A stretch of 64,000 nucleotides of DNA, taken from CAXMST01 sp963700785. GTDB lineage: Bacteria > Actinomycetota > Thermoleophilia > Solirubrobacterales > 70-9. The first letter of the stretch is position 1. Each line of letters begins with the position of its first letter. Location: the NCBI GenBank assembly GCA_963700785.1, contig CAVOYZ010000004.1, positions 1 through 64,000 of the forward strand, written 5' to 3'. A model generated the notes under the pieces. That model saw only the letters and a list, made by a program, of their open reading frames with translations, was not told where the DNA came from and did not search any database. The position numbers were made by a program, and so were the translations under genes. Shown here piece by piece: positions 1 through 8,728 of this stretch.

Positions 1-684
1 GCGATCCTGGTCGGGCGGGTCTGGATCGCGCGGGGCGCCAACCGCGTCAAGATCCGCGACCTGGTTCTCGACGGCCGCAACCCGAGGGGTCAGGCGAGCC
101 CGACCGTGAACGCCAACCAGGCCGTGTTCCGCGACAACGAGATCACCAACCGGAATACGGCGATCTGCCTGCTGCTCGGCAGCGACGACTACGGCCGCGC
201 CAACGGGACCCGAATCCTCCACAACCGGATCCACCACTGCGGCCGCCTGCCCGCGACCAACCACGACCACGGGATCTACGTGGCCTTCGCGACCGGGACC
301 GTGATCCAGCGCAACCGCATCTACGGCAACGCCGATCGCGGGGTCCAGCTCTACCCCGACGCCGACGGGACGCTGATCACCGACAACGTGATCAGCGGCA
401 ACGGCCAGGGGATCATCTTCTCCGGGACCAGCAAGCACGTCTCCTCGAACAACATCGTCAAGCGCAACATCGTCAAGAACTCGACCCTGCGCTTCAACAT
501 CGAATACAACTGGAAGGGCGGCCACGTCGGAGGCGGCAACGTGGTCAAGCGAAACTGCATCTTCGGCGGCGCCAAGGATGAGGGCGGCGGCGGCATCAAG
601 GCCCCCTACGTCGGCTTCGTCGCCCGCGACAACCGGGTCCGCGAGAGTCGCTGCGGCAAGCGCTTCGAGCCGAACCGCCGCTAG
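1..684 (+). CDS. Right-handed parallel beta-helix repeat protein, 3' part
   Basis: The frame is open from the first base of the window to a TAG at 684, so the gene begins upstream. The 227 visible residues carry repeated short strands such as VIQRNRIYGN, LITDNVISGN and NIVKRNIVKN, about 22-25 residues apart and rich in Asn and Ile/Val. This is the pattern of pectate-lyase or NosD-like right-handed beta-helices. Such proteins are usually secreted and act on or bind polysaccharide. The substrate cannot be told from this part, and no catalytic residues are clear. It ends just before the outer attachment-site copy of the integrated element at 713. Confidence 0.75.
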   Translation, partial: AILVGRVWIARGANRVKIRDLVLDGRNPRGQASPTVNANQAVFRDNEITNRNTAICLLLGSDDYGRANGTRILHNRIHHCGRLPATNHDHGIYVAFATGTVIQRNRIYGNADRGVQLYPDADGTLITDNVISGNGQGIIFSGTSKHVSSNNIVKRNIVKNSTLRFNIEYNWKGGHVGGGNVVKRNCIFGGAKDEGGGGIKAPYVGFVARDNRVRESRCGKRFEPNRR

Positions 685-712
685 CCCGACCCGCGGGCGC
701 GGGCGGCGGGAA

Positions 713-752
713 TGGGCGTTACTGGGCTCGAACCAGTGACCTCCAGCTTGTC
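713..752 (-). repeat. Displaced attachment site (tRNA-Val 3' half)
   Basis: These 40 bp match 3361-3400 exactly. They cover the discriminator base, acceptor 3' strand, T arm, variable loop and the anticodon stem up to the anticodon. Beyond 752 the sequence no longer follows the tRNA. This is the outer end of the integrated element. Confidence 0.85.
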
Positions 753-880
753 CAGGCCCGCAAACGGGAAGTCGCGCTGTCTCAGAGGGATCGCGGTTTC
801 GTAGTTTGCCTAGTGCGCGCACCTCGAATCGCCGCTAGGGTCAGGAGTCGGTTCCAAGCCGTGGTGATGGGGGTGTCTGG

Positions 881-2803
881 GTGAACTGTGGATACGAGCG
901 CCGGCCGTGGATTCTTCGTCGTGCCCTGCTCGGCGTCGTCCCCCTAGTTCTGCTCGCGTTACTCCTGCCCGCCGCCCCGGCCTCGGCGATTGTGTCCTTC
1001 TCGGACCCCAATACGTTGTCGGAGGAGGACGCCCGAGAGGGCCCCCAGGTGGTGGTCGACAGCTCCGACCGCGCCACCGTCGTCTGGTCCAGCTTCGACG
1101 GCGCCAACTGGCGGGTCAAGGCAGTCCGCGTCGCCGCCAACGGCACCCCGGGCCCGATCAAGACCCTCTCGGCGACCGGCGAGGACACGGACTCCCCCCA
1201 GGTCGCGATCGACGGCTCCGACCGCCCGACGGTTGTCTGGTCCCGCTCCGACGGCACCAACTCTCGGATCCAGGCCGTGCGCATAGGCCCCCTCGGCAAC
1301 CCGGGCCCGGTCAAGACCCTGTCGGGAGCCGGCCAAGACGCCGACTTCCCCCAGGTGGTGGTCGACGACTCCGACCGGGCGACGGTGGTCTGGTCCCGCT
1401 CCGACAGTTCAAACGACCGCATCCAGTCGGTCCGCCTCGGTGCCGCCCAGGGGAACCCGGGCCCGATCAAGACCCTCTCGGCCGCCGGCGAGGATGCTGG
1501 GGGCCTCCGTGTGGTGGTCGACGGATCGGGTCGCGCCACGGTCGTCTGGTCCCGCTCCGACGGCTCAAACAAGCGCATCCAGGCCTTGCGCATTGCCGAA
1601 AACGGCACCCCGGGGCCGATCAGGACCCTCTCGGCGGCCGGCCAGGACGCTCGCTACCCCGATGTTGCGGTCGACGGCATTGGCCGCGCCACGGTCGCCT
1701 GGTCTCGCTCCGATGGCAGCGTCTACCGCGTCCAGTCGGTCAGGCTCGGCGCCGCCGAGGGCAACCCGGGGCCGCTCAAGGCGCTCTCCGGAGCCGAGAG
1801 CGATGAAGACGCGCGGGTTGAGGGCGTCGCGGTCGACGGCCAAGGCCGTGCTTACGTGATCTGGACCGACCTCGTCGTCCACACCTTCGCGATTCGGATC
1901 GCGGCCGACGGCACCCCTGGGAAGCCCGAGGGCTGGGGGGAGGTCGACATGAAGGGCTTTCAACTCGTAGTCGACCGCACCGATCGCCCGTGGATCGCCT
2001 GGAACACCGAGTACGGCAGCGCCGACCTCACCCGCCTGGCGGCGGAAGGAACCCCTGTCGAGGTGTTTGGAGCCAAGTGGGAGCCTCGGTCCGGCGAACT
2101 CGGTGCGGCGCGGGTCGCGTTCGACAGCTCCAACCGGCCCGTCGTCGCCTTCGCTGGAGATGCATGGTCTGACGGCATCGAACGCATCCTGTGGGTCCGA
2201 GGCGAGATCACCTACCCCGAGACCACGATCACCTCCGGGCCAGCTGGCCCGACCAACGACGATTCTCCCAGCTTCGGCTTCAGCACGACCGCCCCCGGCT
2301 CGAGCTTTGAGTGCCGGCTCGACGGCGGGGCCTGGTCTGCCTGCTCCTCACCCAGGTCGTACTCCAACCTCGCCGACGGCTCCCGCAGCTTCGAGGTGCG
2401 CGCGATCGACGCCGAGACCGATGTCGATCCCACCCCCGCAACCCGCGGCTTCACGGTCGATACCTTCGTCAACGGCTTCGCCTCTGCCGATGGGGCCCAG
2501 AAGCAGAAGGGCAAGAAGATCTTCGTCCAGGCCAAGGTCACAGCTGGAGAGAACCTCGACACCGAGGCCAGTGGCAAGGTCAAGGTCGGCAAGAAGTCCT
2601 ACGCGCTCAAGCCCGCCTCCAAGAGCGTCAGCTCAGGCAAGAACAAGAACCTGAAGCTGAAGCCGAAGAAGTCCAAGGACGCGAAGAAGATCGCCAAGGC
2701 CCTGAAGCAGGGCAAGAAGGCGAAGGCGAAACTCACCATGAAGCTGACCGATGAGGCGGGGAACAAGAAGAGCGAGATGCTCTCGGTGAAGCTCAAGCGG
2801 TAG
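881..2803 (+). CDS. Secreted repeat protein with Ig-like module and Lys-rich tail
   Basis: A 640-residue protein starting at GTG 881. An Arg-rich start and hydrophobic stretch (residues 12-36, ending APASA) form a signal peptide. Residues 40-300 hold about six repeats of ~50 residues with the core VVVDxSDRATVVWSRSDGxN, and weaker copies follow to about 430, giving a likely beta-propeller. An Ig-like module with FECRLDGGAW follows at about 440-525. The last 110 residues are very basic and end VKLKR. The Ig-like and basic parts match the end of the large protein at 4542-7574. It is the only intact gene in the integrated element. The function is unknown; surface binding or adhesion is an inference. 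Confidence 0.8.
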   Translation: MNCGYERRPWILRRALLGVVPLVLLALLLPAAPASAIVSFSDPNTLSEEDAREGPQVVVDSSDRATVVWSSFDGANWRVKAVRVAANGTPGPIKTLSATGEDTDSPQVAIDGSDRPTVVWSRSDGTNSRIQAVRIGPLGNPGPVKTLSGAGQDADFPQVVVDDSDRATVVWSRSDSSNDRIQSVRLGAAQGNPGPIKTLSAAGEDAGGLRVVVDGSGRATVVWSRSDGSNKRIQALRIAENGTPGPIRTLSAAGQDARYPDVAVDGIGRATVAWSRSDGSVYRVQSVRLGAAEGNPGPLKALSGAESDEDARVEGVAVDGQGRAYVIWTDLVVHTFAIRIAADGTPGKPEGWGEVDMKGFQLVVDRTDRPWIAWNTEYGSADLTRLAAEGTPVEVFGAKWEPRSGELGAARVAFDSSNRPVVAFAGDAWSDGIERILWVRGEITYPETTITSGPAGPTNDDSPSFGFSTTAPGSSFECRLDGGAWSACSSPRSYSNLADGSRSFEVRAIDAETDVDPTPATRGFTVDTFVNGFASADGAQKQKGKKIFVQAKVTAGENLDTEASGKVKVGKKSYALKPASKSVSSGKNKNLKLKPKKSKDAKKIAKALKQGKKAKAKLTMKLTDEAGNKKSEMLSVKLKR

Positions 2804-2888
2804 GGCCTGTGCCTTCCGATCAGGGCACCACCTGCCCTCGGCCGGCAGCGTGGACGAGCTAAGGGCGAAGGCCCTGGGGCGAGCTTGA

Positions 2889-3266
2889 GTGCGGGGGCAC
2901 CCACCTCCAGGGGGGCGGGGGCGAGGTCGACCGGACAGCATCCAGAGATATCTATATATCCGATGGGCGCCGCGTGTGAACCGGGACAACTGGCGCCGTC
3001 GCCACTTCGACAAAGGAACCGAGGCGGCCGGCGTCAAGGCCGACCCCTACTCGCTGCGGCATACCTCCGTGAGTCTGATGCTCTCTGCGGGACGCCCGCT
3101 CCCGGAGGTGGCCGCCCACCACGGCCACTCATTGCGAACCCTCACAGAGGTCTACGCGCATGAGATCGAGGCGATGCGGGGGGCCGAGGTTGTGTCCGTC
3201 CAGCGCACCATCCTCGCCGCCCGCAAGAAGATTGGCAGCGGGAATCAGCTACGGAGCGTCGGGTGA
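2889..3266 (+). pseudogene. Truncated tyrosine recombinase (integrase C-terminus)
   Basis: From about 2970 the frame resembles the catalytic end of phage-type tyrosine integrases: the box SLRHT (Arg and His of the second catalytic pair), then HHGHS, then the nucleophile Tyr in TEVYAHEI, all in the normal spacing. The N-terminal DNA-binding part and the first catalytic Arg box are absent, and the ~25 residues before this segment look unrelated. It lies directly beside the tRNA-Val attachment site, where an element's integrase normally sits. It cannot be an active integrase alone. Confidence 0.8.
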
Positions 3267-3360
3267 TTGTGCGCAGGGAGTACGCAACATCGCCCCTCCG
3301 GCCTGGGTGACCTCCAGCCAACTGTACGCAGCGCCGCACTCCAAAGCCACTTCCGAGTGA

Positions 3361-3400
3361 TGGGCGTTACTGGGCTCGAACCAGTGACCTCCAGCTTGTC
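3361..3400 (-). repeat. Inner attachment site within tRNA-Val
   Basis: This is the second copy of the 40-bp direct repeat found at 713-752 and forms the 3' half of the intact tRNA. Its presence at both ends defines the limits of the integrated element. Confidence 0.85.
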
Positions 3401-3433
3401 GAGCTGGCGCTCTCCCAACTGAGCTAAACGCCC
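3361..3433 (-). tRNA. tRNA-Val(GAC)
   Basis: Read on the minus strand, a full cloverleaf forms: acceptor GGGCGTT/AACGCCC with discriminator A, D arm GCTC...GAGC, anticodon stem CCAGC/GCTGG, loop TCGACAA (anticodon GAC), T stem ACTGG/CCAGT with TTCGAGC. CCA is not encoded. The base before the anticodon is C rather than the near-universal U33. Its 3' half is the integration site of the adjoining element. Confidence 0.85.
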
Positions 3434-3466
3434 CGGGCGGGGAATGTAGCGGACTGAATCCGCGGG

Positions 3467-4498
3467 CTAGACGGGCAGGACCGGCGCGGCCGTGGTGCCC
3501 GCCAGTTCCGCGAGCAGGCCGTTGACCTCGGACGGGCACTCGACCGGAGTCATGTGGCCGGATCGCGGGATCACGACCAGGTCGAGGACGTCCGGGAGCA
3601 ACCTGGCCATCAGCTCGGCATGAGCCGGCGGGGTGAGCCGGTCGCGCTCGCCGGAGATCACCAGCGTCGGGACCTGCAGCTGGGACAGGGCGGCGCTGAG
3701 GTCGAGCCGCGAGAGCGTCCCCCCCACCGCCGCGCGCACGTCGGCTGGGCAGGAGAGCACGAGCTGCTCGCAGAACGCCACCTCTGCCGGCGACGCTTCC
3801 GGCCCGACCACATAGCGTCGGATCACCCGGTTGGTCACGGGCGTCGACCCGGTTGGCGCCGGGGCTCTGGCCCGGAGCACGCTCTCGCCGGTGATCCGCC
3901 GCAGCCGGGCGAAGCCATCCGGAATCCCCTCGACGACCAGCGACTCCGAGATCAGGTCGCCGACGCCGGTGTTGAGCAGGACCGCGGCGGAGATCCGGGC
4001 GTCGACCTCGTGCGGGTGCTCGGCCGCCCAGGCGACGATCGTCATCGCCCCGAGCGAGTGGCCGACCAACAGAGCCCGCTCCCCCGGCGGGACCATCGCC
4101 TCGAGCACCGCATCGAGGTCGCGGGCGAAGGTCTGGATCGAGTAGTCGCCGTCCGGGGGGCGCTCGCTCTGGCCGTGTCCGCGGAGATCGAAGGTGACTA
4201 TGCGCCGCTCGGCCTGGAGCGCGGCCACCTGGAGCTTCCAGAACTCCGCCGCGCAGGTCCAGCCGTGCACGAGGACGATCGTCGGCGCGTCCTCGGGTCC
4301 GAAGGTCCGGGCCCAGAGCGCTGTCCCGTCCGCCGCCCGCACCGCAGTGCGCCGGCCGCCGAACTCGGTGAACAGCGCAGCTCTTCTGGGGTCGGCCGCG
4401 ATCGCCCGGCTGTCCCGACGCTGCGCCGCGATCCAACCCGCCGCGAGCGCGGCCATCGCGCCGCCGGCGCCGACGGCAATCGCCTTCCGGGACTCCAT
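3467..4498 (-). CDS. Alpha/beta hydrolase
   Basis: A 343-residue alpha/beta-hydrolase-fold protein. Visible are the oxyanion-hole HGW at residue 79, the nucleophile elbow GHSLG (Ser148), the late acid in SGERDRLTP and the catalytic His in RSGHMTP. An N-terminal hydrophobic stretch (residues 7-25) suggests a membrane anchor or signal sequence. The lid region does not identify a substrate, so esterase, lipase or lactonase remain possible. It is transcribed toward the tRNA-Val gene, and its stop is 34 bp from the tRNA. Confidence 0.85.
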   Translation of the reverse strand: MESRKAIAVGAGGAMAALAAGWIAAQRRDSRAIAADPRRAALFTEFGGRRTAVRAADGTALWARTFGPEDAPTIVLVHGWTCAAEFWKLQVAALQAERRIVTFDLRGHGQSERPPDGDYSIQTFARDLDAVLEAMVPPGERALLVGHSLGAMTIVAWAAEHPHEVDARISAAVLLNTGVGDLISESLVVEGIPDGFARLRRITGESVLRARAPAPTGSTPVTNRVIRRYVVGPEASPAEVAFCEQLVLSCPADVRAAVGGTLSRLDLSAALSQLQVPTLVISGERDRLTPPAHAELMARLLPDVLDLVVIPRSGHMTPVECPSEVNGLLAELAGTTAAPVLPV

Positions 4499-4541
4499 AC
4501 GCGACGCAACATAGCCGGAGCGTCGACGCAGCGTGGCCCGC

Positions 4542-7500
4542 TCAGCGCTTCAGCTTCACCCGGAAGCTCTGTGCCTTGACGTTGTCGGCCTCATCGATCA
4601 GCCTCACGGTGATCCTCGCGACCGTCTTCTTGCCCTTTGCGAGAGCCCGCGCGATTCTCCTCGCGTCCTTCGGCTTCTTCGGCTTCAGCTTCAGGTTCTT
4701 GGACTGACCCGAGCCGACCGGCTTGGTCTTGGGCTCGAGCTTGTAGGACCGATTTCCGATCTTGACCTTGCCTTTCCCCTTGGCGTCGGAGTCCTCCCGG
4801 GCGTTCACCTTGGCCTTGATCACGATCTTCTTGCCGCTCTGGCGCTGCTTTTGCTTTGCGGTCGCGGAGCCGCGGACCTTCGAGTCCTCGACGTAGGCGA
4901 TCGAGTCGATCGAGCAGCCAGAGGACTTGCCGAGTGAGTCGGTGGCCTCGGCGTAGAAGGTGGTGGTCGTATTGTCGGCGACGGCCACCGCTATCCCTGG
5001 ATTCGAGAACTGGGCGCTGCTGCCGCTTGCGACCGGGGCCCCGGTGCAGTCGGGCGAGGTGTAGATCGCGACCGGCCAGTCCGAGGCGCCCCTGACCAGC
5101 GGCGCGTTCTCGTTCGCGGGCGAGCCAGGCACGGTGGCCGTGAAGGTCGGCTTGTCGGGGGCAGTCCTGTCGACGGTGAACTGATGCTCGGCAGGAGTGG
5201 GGTCGGTGTTCCCGGCCCGGTCCGTGGCCCTGACTCGGAAGCTGTGCTCGCCGTCGGAGAGCGGCGCGGTGGTGTATGGCGAGCCGCACGCTGCGAAGCC
5301 CCCCGAGTCCACGCGGCACTCGAAGCTCGAGCCGCTCTCGGTCGAGGAGAAGGTGAAGGTCGCGGTCGGGTCGTTGGTCAGCGATCCGGGGTCCGAGTCG
5401 ATGATCGTGTTGGGCGGGTCGAGGTCGGTGTAGGCAGGGCCCCAATCGGGCGCGGCGTCCAGGTGGAGCCGGCTCGTGACCTTGGTCCGGGCGCTGCCGT
5501 CCGGGTTCTGGAGGTAGATGTCCCCCTGGTCGACGTAGACGATCTTCGCCCCGTCGGGCCGGTAGGAGGGCTCGCGGTCGTCGATCCCGCGAGGGTGGTT
5601 GGTGATGTTGGTCGCTCCGCCGCCGTTCGCGTTCATCACCCAGACGTCATCGTTGCTGGGGAGCGGGCCGGCCGGGTCGAACACGTTCCGCGTGAACGCG
5701 ATCTGCTTGCCGTCCGGGGCGAAGTCAGGGGACTCATCCGTGTTTTCGTAGGTGGTCAGGCGGGTGACCGCCGAGCCGTTCGCGTTCATCGAGTAGACGT
5801 CGACGTTGCCCGCTGCCCGGTCGCTCTCGAACGCGATCTTCGTTCCGTCTCCGGAGAACGACGGCTCGCTGTCGGCGGCCGGGTGGTTGGTCAGGTTCGT
5901 CGGAGTCGCGCCGGTCACGCCCATCACGTAGACCTCGAGGTTGCCGTCGCGTCGCGTCGTGAACGCGATCTCGCTGCCGTCGGGGGAGTAGGCCGGCGAG
6001 CCCTCCGAGGCGGAGTTGTTGGTCAGCTTCGCCGCGCCGCCGCTCCCGTTGGCGTCGATCACGTAGATCTCGTCGTCCCCGTCCCGGTTGGAGGCAAACG
6101 CCACGCGCGTGCCGTCCGGTGACAGCGCCGGCTCGGCGTCGCGCACCGCGTTGTTGGTCAGCCTCAGGAGCCCGCTGCCGTCCGGGTTGACGGCGTAGAT
6201 CTCGCTGTCGGCGCCCTCGCCGCTGGCATAGACGATCCGGGTCGTGTCGATCTCGAAGCTGTACTCGGCAGCCTCCGGGTCTGGGTCACCCGTGCCGATC
6301 GCCCTGACCCTGAACAGATGCTCGCCGTCGCTCAGGTTCGAGTATGAGATCCCCCCGGCCGGACACTGGGAGTAGCCGCTGCCGTCGAGCCTGCACTGGA
6401 ACCCGCTCAGCTGCGGCGCCGGCACGCCCGAGTAGGTGAAGGTCACGTCGGGGTCGGAGCCGACGCTCGCAGGCCCGGAGTCAATGAATGCCTCGAGCTG
6501 ACCGGCGGGCGGCACCGCCTGCCACTTGGCAAGTTCGTCCTTCTCGTCGAGAGAGGTGTTGTCGGTCAGCCGGGCCTGCCCGCTGCCGTCGGAGGCGTTC
6601 ATCGTGTAGACGTCGGTCCTGCCGCCACGCCGGGCGTCGAACGCGATCTTCGTCCCGTCGGGCGAGAAGGCCGGGTGCTGATCGGCGCCCCCCTGGTCGG
6701 TGAGCTGCTCCGGGTCGCTGCCGTCGGCGTCCATCACCCAGATTTCGGTGCCGCCGCCGCGCTTGCTGGTGAATGCGATCTTCGTCCCGTCCGGCGAAAA
6801 GGCGGGATCGTCGTCCTCGAAGCCGGCGCCGCCATTCGCGGCGGTCAGGTTGGTGACGTTGGAGCCGTCTGCGTCCATCACGAGGATCTCACGGCTCGCG
6901 TTCGGGCCGCCGGGCGTACCGCTCACGAACGCGACCTTCGATCCGTCCGGCGAGAACGCCGGGTCAAACTCATCCGACTCGCGATCGAAGGTCAGTCGGG
7001 TCGTCTCGCTGCCGTCCACGTTGACGGTCCAGATGTCGCCCTCAGATGCCCCGCTGGGCAGGGTGCTCTTGTGGGAGACCGAGTAGGCAAGGCGCCGGCC
7101 GTCCGCGGAGAAGCTCGGCTCGCGGTCCGGGGCGCCGCGATCTGTCACCCGCGTCTCGTTGCTGCCGTTGAACCTCATCAGGTAGAGGTCCTCGCCGCCG
7201 TCCCGGTCGCTGGTGAATGCGATCCAGCGACCATCCGGGGAGACGGTCGGGCTGGTGTCCGTGGCGAGGCCGCTGGTCAGCCTCTGCAGGCCGCTCCCGT
7301 CGGGGTTGATCGAGTAGACGTCGCGGTTGCGCTCGGAGGCCTGGATCTCCGAGTCGCCGTTCGCATCGACGCTGTCGCGGTCGGAGACGAGTACGAGCTT
7401 GCCGTTCTGGGGCGGGAACGGGAACGCCTCAGCCTGGACGGCTCCGCCGACGAGGGCCCAGGCGGCGACCGCGATCGCGCACGGCAGCGCCATCGCGCTT

Positions 7501-7574
7501 CGGCGATTGGCCCGGACCGCCCTCGACGCAGCGAGGGGGGGCCGGAGGCGCGGTGAACGGATCCAGGTGCGCAT
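4542..7574 (-). CDS. Giant secreted TolB/PD40 propeller protein with Ig-like modules
   Basis: About 1010 residues from ATG 7574 (a longer TTG start at 7637 would overlap the protease stop). A signal peptide ends near VQAEAF. Two blocks of PD40/TolB repeats follow, each with cores such as PSFSADGRRLAYS, SPDGTKIAFTS and DVYSMNANGS. An Ig-like module with FQCRLDGSG separates the blocks. After the second block come another Ig-like module (FECRVDSGG), a short beta domain, and a Lys/Arg-rich tail of about 100 residues ending VKLKR. The repeats should fold as two beta-propellers outside the cell. The tail closely resembles that of the island protein at 881-2803. TolB-like propellers bind proteins or polysaccharides; no enzyme motif is seen. 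Confidence 0.85.
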   Translation of the reverse strand: MRTWIRSPRLRPPLAASRAVRANRRSAMALPCAIAVAAWALVGGAVQAEAFPFPPQNGKLVLVSDRDSVDANGDSEIQASERNRDVYSINPDGSGLQRLTSGLATDTSPTVSPDGRWIAFTSDRDGGEDLYLMRFNGSNETRVTDRGAPDREPSFSADGRRLAYSVSHKSTLPSGASEGDIWTVNVDGSETTRLTFDRESDEFDPAFSPDGSKVAFVSGTPGGPNASREILVMDADGSNVTNLTAANGGAGFEDDDPAFSPDGTKIAFTSKRGGGTEIWVMDADGSDPEQLTDQGGADQHPAFSPDGTKIAFDARRGGRTDVYTMNASDGSGQARLTDNTSLDEKDELAKWQAVPPAGQLEAFIDSGPASVGSDPDVTFTYSGVPAPQLSGFQCRLDGSGYSQCPAGGISYSNLSDGEHLFRVRAIGTGDPDPEAAEYSFEIDTTRIVYASGEGADSEIYAVNPDGSGLLRLTNNAVRDAEPALSPDGTRVAFASNRDGDDEIYVIDANGSGGAAKLTNNSASEGSPAYSPDGSEIAFTTRRDGNLEVYVMGVTGATPTNLTNHPAADSEPSFSGDGTKIAFESDRAAGNVDVYSMNANGSAVTRLTTYENTDESPDFAPDGKQIAFTRNVFDPAGPLPSNDDVWVMNANGGGATNITNHPRGIDDREPSYRPDGAKIVYVDQGDIYLQNPDGSARTKVTSRLHLDAAPDWGPAYTDLDPPNTIIDSDPGSLTNDPTATFTFSSTESGSSFECRVDSGGFAACGSPYTTAPLSDGEHSFRVRATDRAGNTDPTPAEHQFTVDRTAPDKPTFTATVPGSPANENAPLVRGASDWPVAIYTSPDCTGAPVASGSSAQFSNPGIAVAVADNTTTTFYAEATDSLGKSSGCSIDSIAYVEDSKVRGSATAKQKQRQSGKKIVIKAKVNAREDSDAKGKGKVKIGNRSYKLEPKTKPVGSGQSKNLKLKPKKPKDARRIARALAKGKKTVARITVRLIDEADNVKAQSFRVKLKR

Positions 7575-7633
7575 ACAGTCCCGGCGCCGACTATAACGGC
7601 GATGACCTCGAGCGCGCGTTGGCTCTCGCCGGC

Positions 7634-8638
7634 TCAACCCGAAAGCTCGACCGGGGTCACGACCACGGTCCGGATCGCCCCAGCGCGAACCAGCTGCACC
7701 GTAAGCTCGCGATCGATCCGCTCGGCGACCATCAGCCGCTGGAGGTCGCCGGCGGCGCGCACCGCCTGCCCGTCGAGCTCGACGATCAGATCACCCGGTG
7801 TCAGTCCGGCGCGCTCGGCCGGGCTGCCCTCGATCACCTCGATCACCGAGCAGGCGACCTCGCGGTCGAGCTCGGCGGCGATCCTCGGCGGCAGTGGACC
7901 CGAGCCGCCGGCGATCCCGAGGTAGGCGCGCCGGACGCGGCCCTCGCTCATCAGCGAGCCGATGATCCGCCGGGTACCGGCGTCGATCGGCACCGCCAGG
8001 CCGAGGCCGATGCCGGCGACGGCCGTGTTGACGCCTACGACGCGGCCGAGCCCATCGGCCAGCGCCCCGCCCGAGTTGCCCGGGTTTAGCGCTGCATCGG
8101 TCTGGATCACGTTCTCGATCAGGCGCCCGCGGGAGTCGCGGCCGGCCGGCAGCGAGCGGCCCAGTGCCGAGACCACCCCGGCCGTGACCGAGCCCGACAG
8201 CCCGAGCGGGCTGCCGATCGCGACGACGAGCTGTCCGACCCGCAGCCGCTCGGCCTCGCCGAGGGCGGCCGGCTCGGCGGCGTCGATCGCCGCCCGGACG
8301 ACGGCGAGGTCGGAGAGCGGGTCGGTCCCGACGACGTCGGCGCGGGCCTCTCGACCGTCGGCGAAGCTGGCGATGATGCCGGAGTCCGCTGCGACCACGT
8401 GAGCCGAGGTCAGCATGTATCCGTCGGCGGTGATCGCCAGGGCGCTGCCGCCGCCCGCGGCCCGCCGGCCCCGCCGGGTCCGCCGCTCGACCCGAAGGTT
8501 CGCGACCGAGGGCCCGAGCCGCTCGGCAACCTCGCTCACCGTCCGCGAATAGGCATCGAGGGCCTCATCTCCCGGAGCCCTTCCGCCGGCGACGCCGTGG
8601 TCGGCCGCGGGTCCGTCGATCAGGCTCGGAAAGCGCAC
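7634..8638 (-). CDS. HtrA-like S1C serine protease with PDZ domain
   Basis: A 334-residue trypsin-fold protease. The catalytic triad is His80 (TSAHVV), Asp110 (DLAVV) and Ser189 (GNSGGAL). A PDZ domain occupies about 240-330 (SPAERAGLTPGDLIVELDG). Unlike most actinobacterial HtrA proteins it has no membrane anchor or clear signal peptide, so it is either cytoplasmic or its start is misplaced. Family members degrade or refold damaged proteins. It precedes the giant propeller gene on the same strand and may share its transcript. Confidence 0.9.
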   Translation of the reverse strand: MRFPSLIDGPAADHGVAGGRAPGDEALDAYSRTVSEVAERLGPSVANLRVERRTRRGRRAAGGGSALAITADGYMLTSAHVVAADSGIIASFADGREARADVVGTDPLSDLAVVRAAIDAAEPAALGEAERLRVGQLVVAIGSPLGLSGSVTAGVVSALGRSLPAGRDSRGRLIENVIQTDAALNPGNSGGALADGLGRVVGVNTAVAGIGLGLAVPIDAGTRRIIGSLMSEGRVRRAYLGIAGGSGPLPPRIAAELDREVACSVIEVIEGSPAERAGLTPGDLIVELDGQAVRAAGDLQRLMVAERIDRELTVQLVRAGAIRTVVVTPVELSG

Positions 8639-8728
8639 TCGCCCGAAGGTAGCAGTCGGACTTCACCTGCGAGACGGCACCCTTGGCGAGTCGCAGGTCG
8701 GTCGGGACCGACAGGTCGGAGGCGGCCG

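Larger units (their letters stand above)
713..3400. mobile_element. Remnant integrative element at tRNA-Val
   Basis: A 40-bp sequence identical to the 3' half of the tRNA-Val gene lies at 713-752 and again inside the intact tRNA at 3361-3400, in the same orientation. This is the footprint left by a tyrosine integrase that recombines into the 3' end of a tRNA and leaves the gene whole on one side. Between the repeats are one large secreted-protein gene (881-2803) and, next to the tRNA, the C-terminal end of a tyrosine recombinase (about 2970-3266). At 2.7 kb with a truncated integrase the element looks decayed and unable to move unaided. Confidence 0.8.

Noticed and set aside
5184..6122. Plus-strand open frame opposite the propeller gene
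   Set aside because: Its repeated Val/Gly/Arg pattern mirrors the PD40 repeats of the minus strand and has no start signal.
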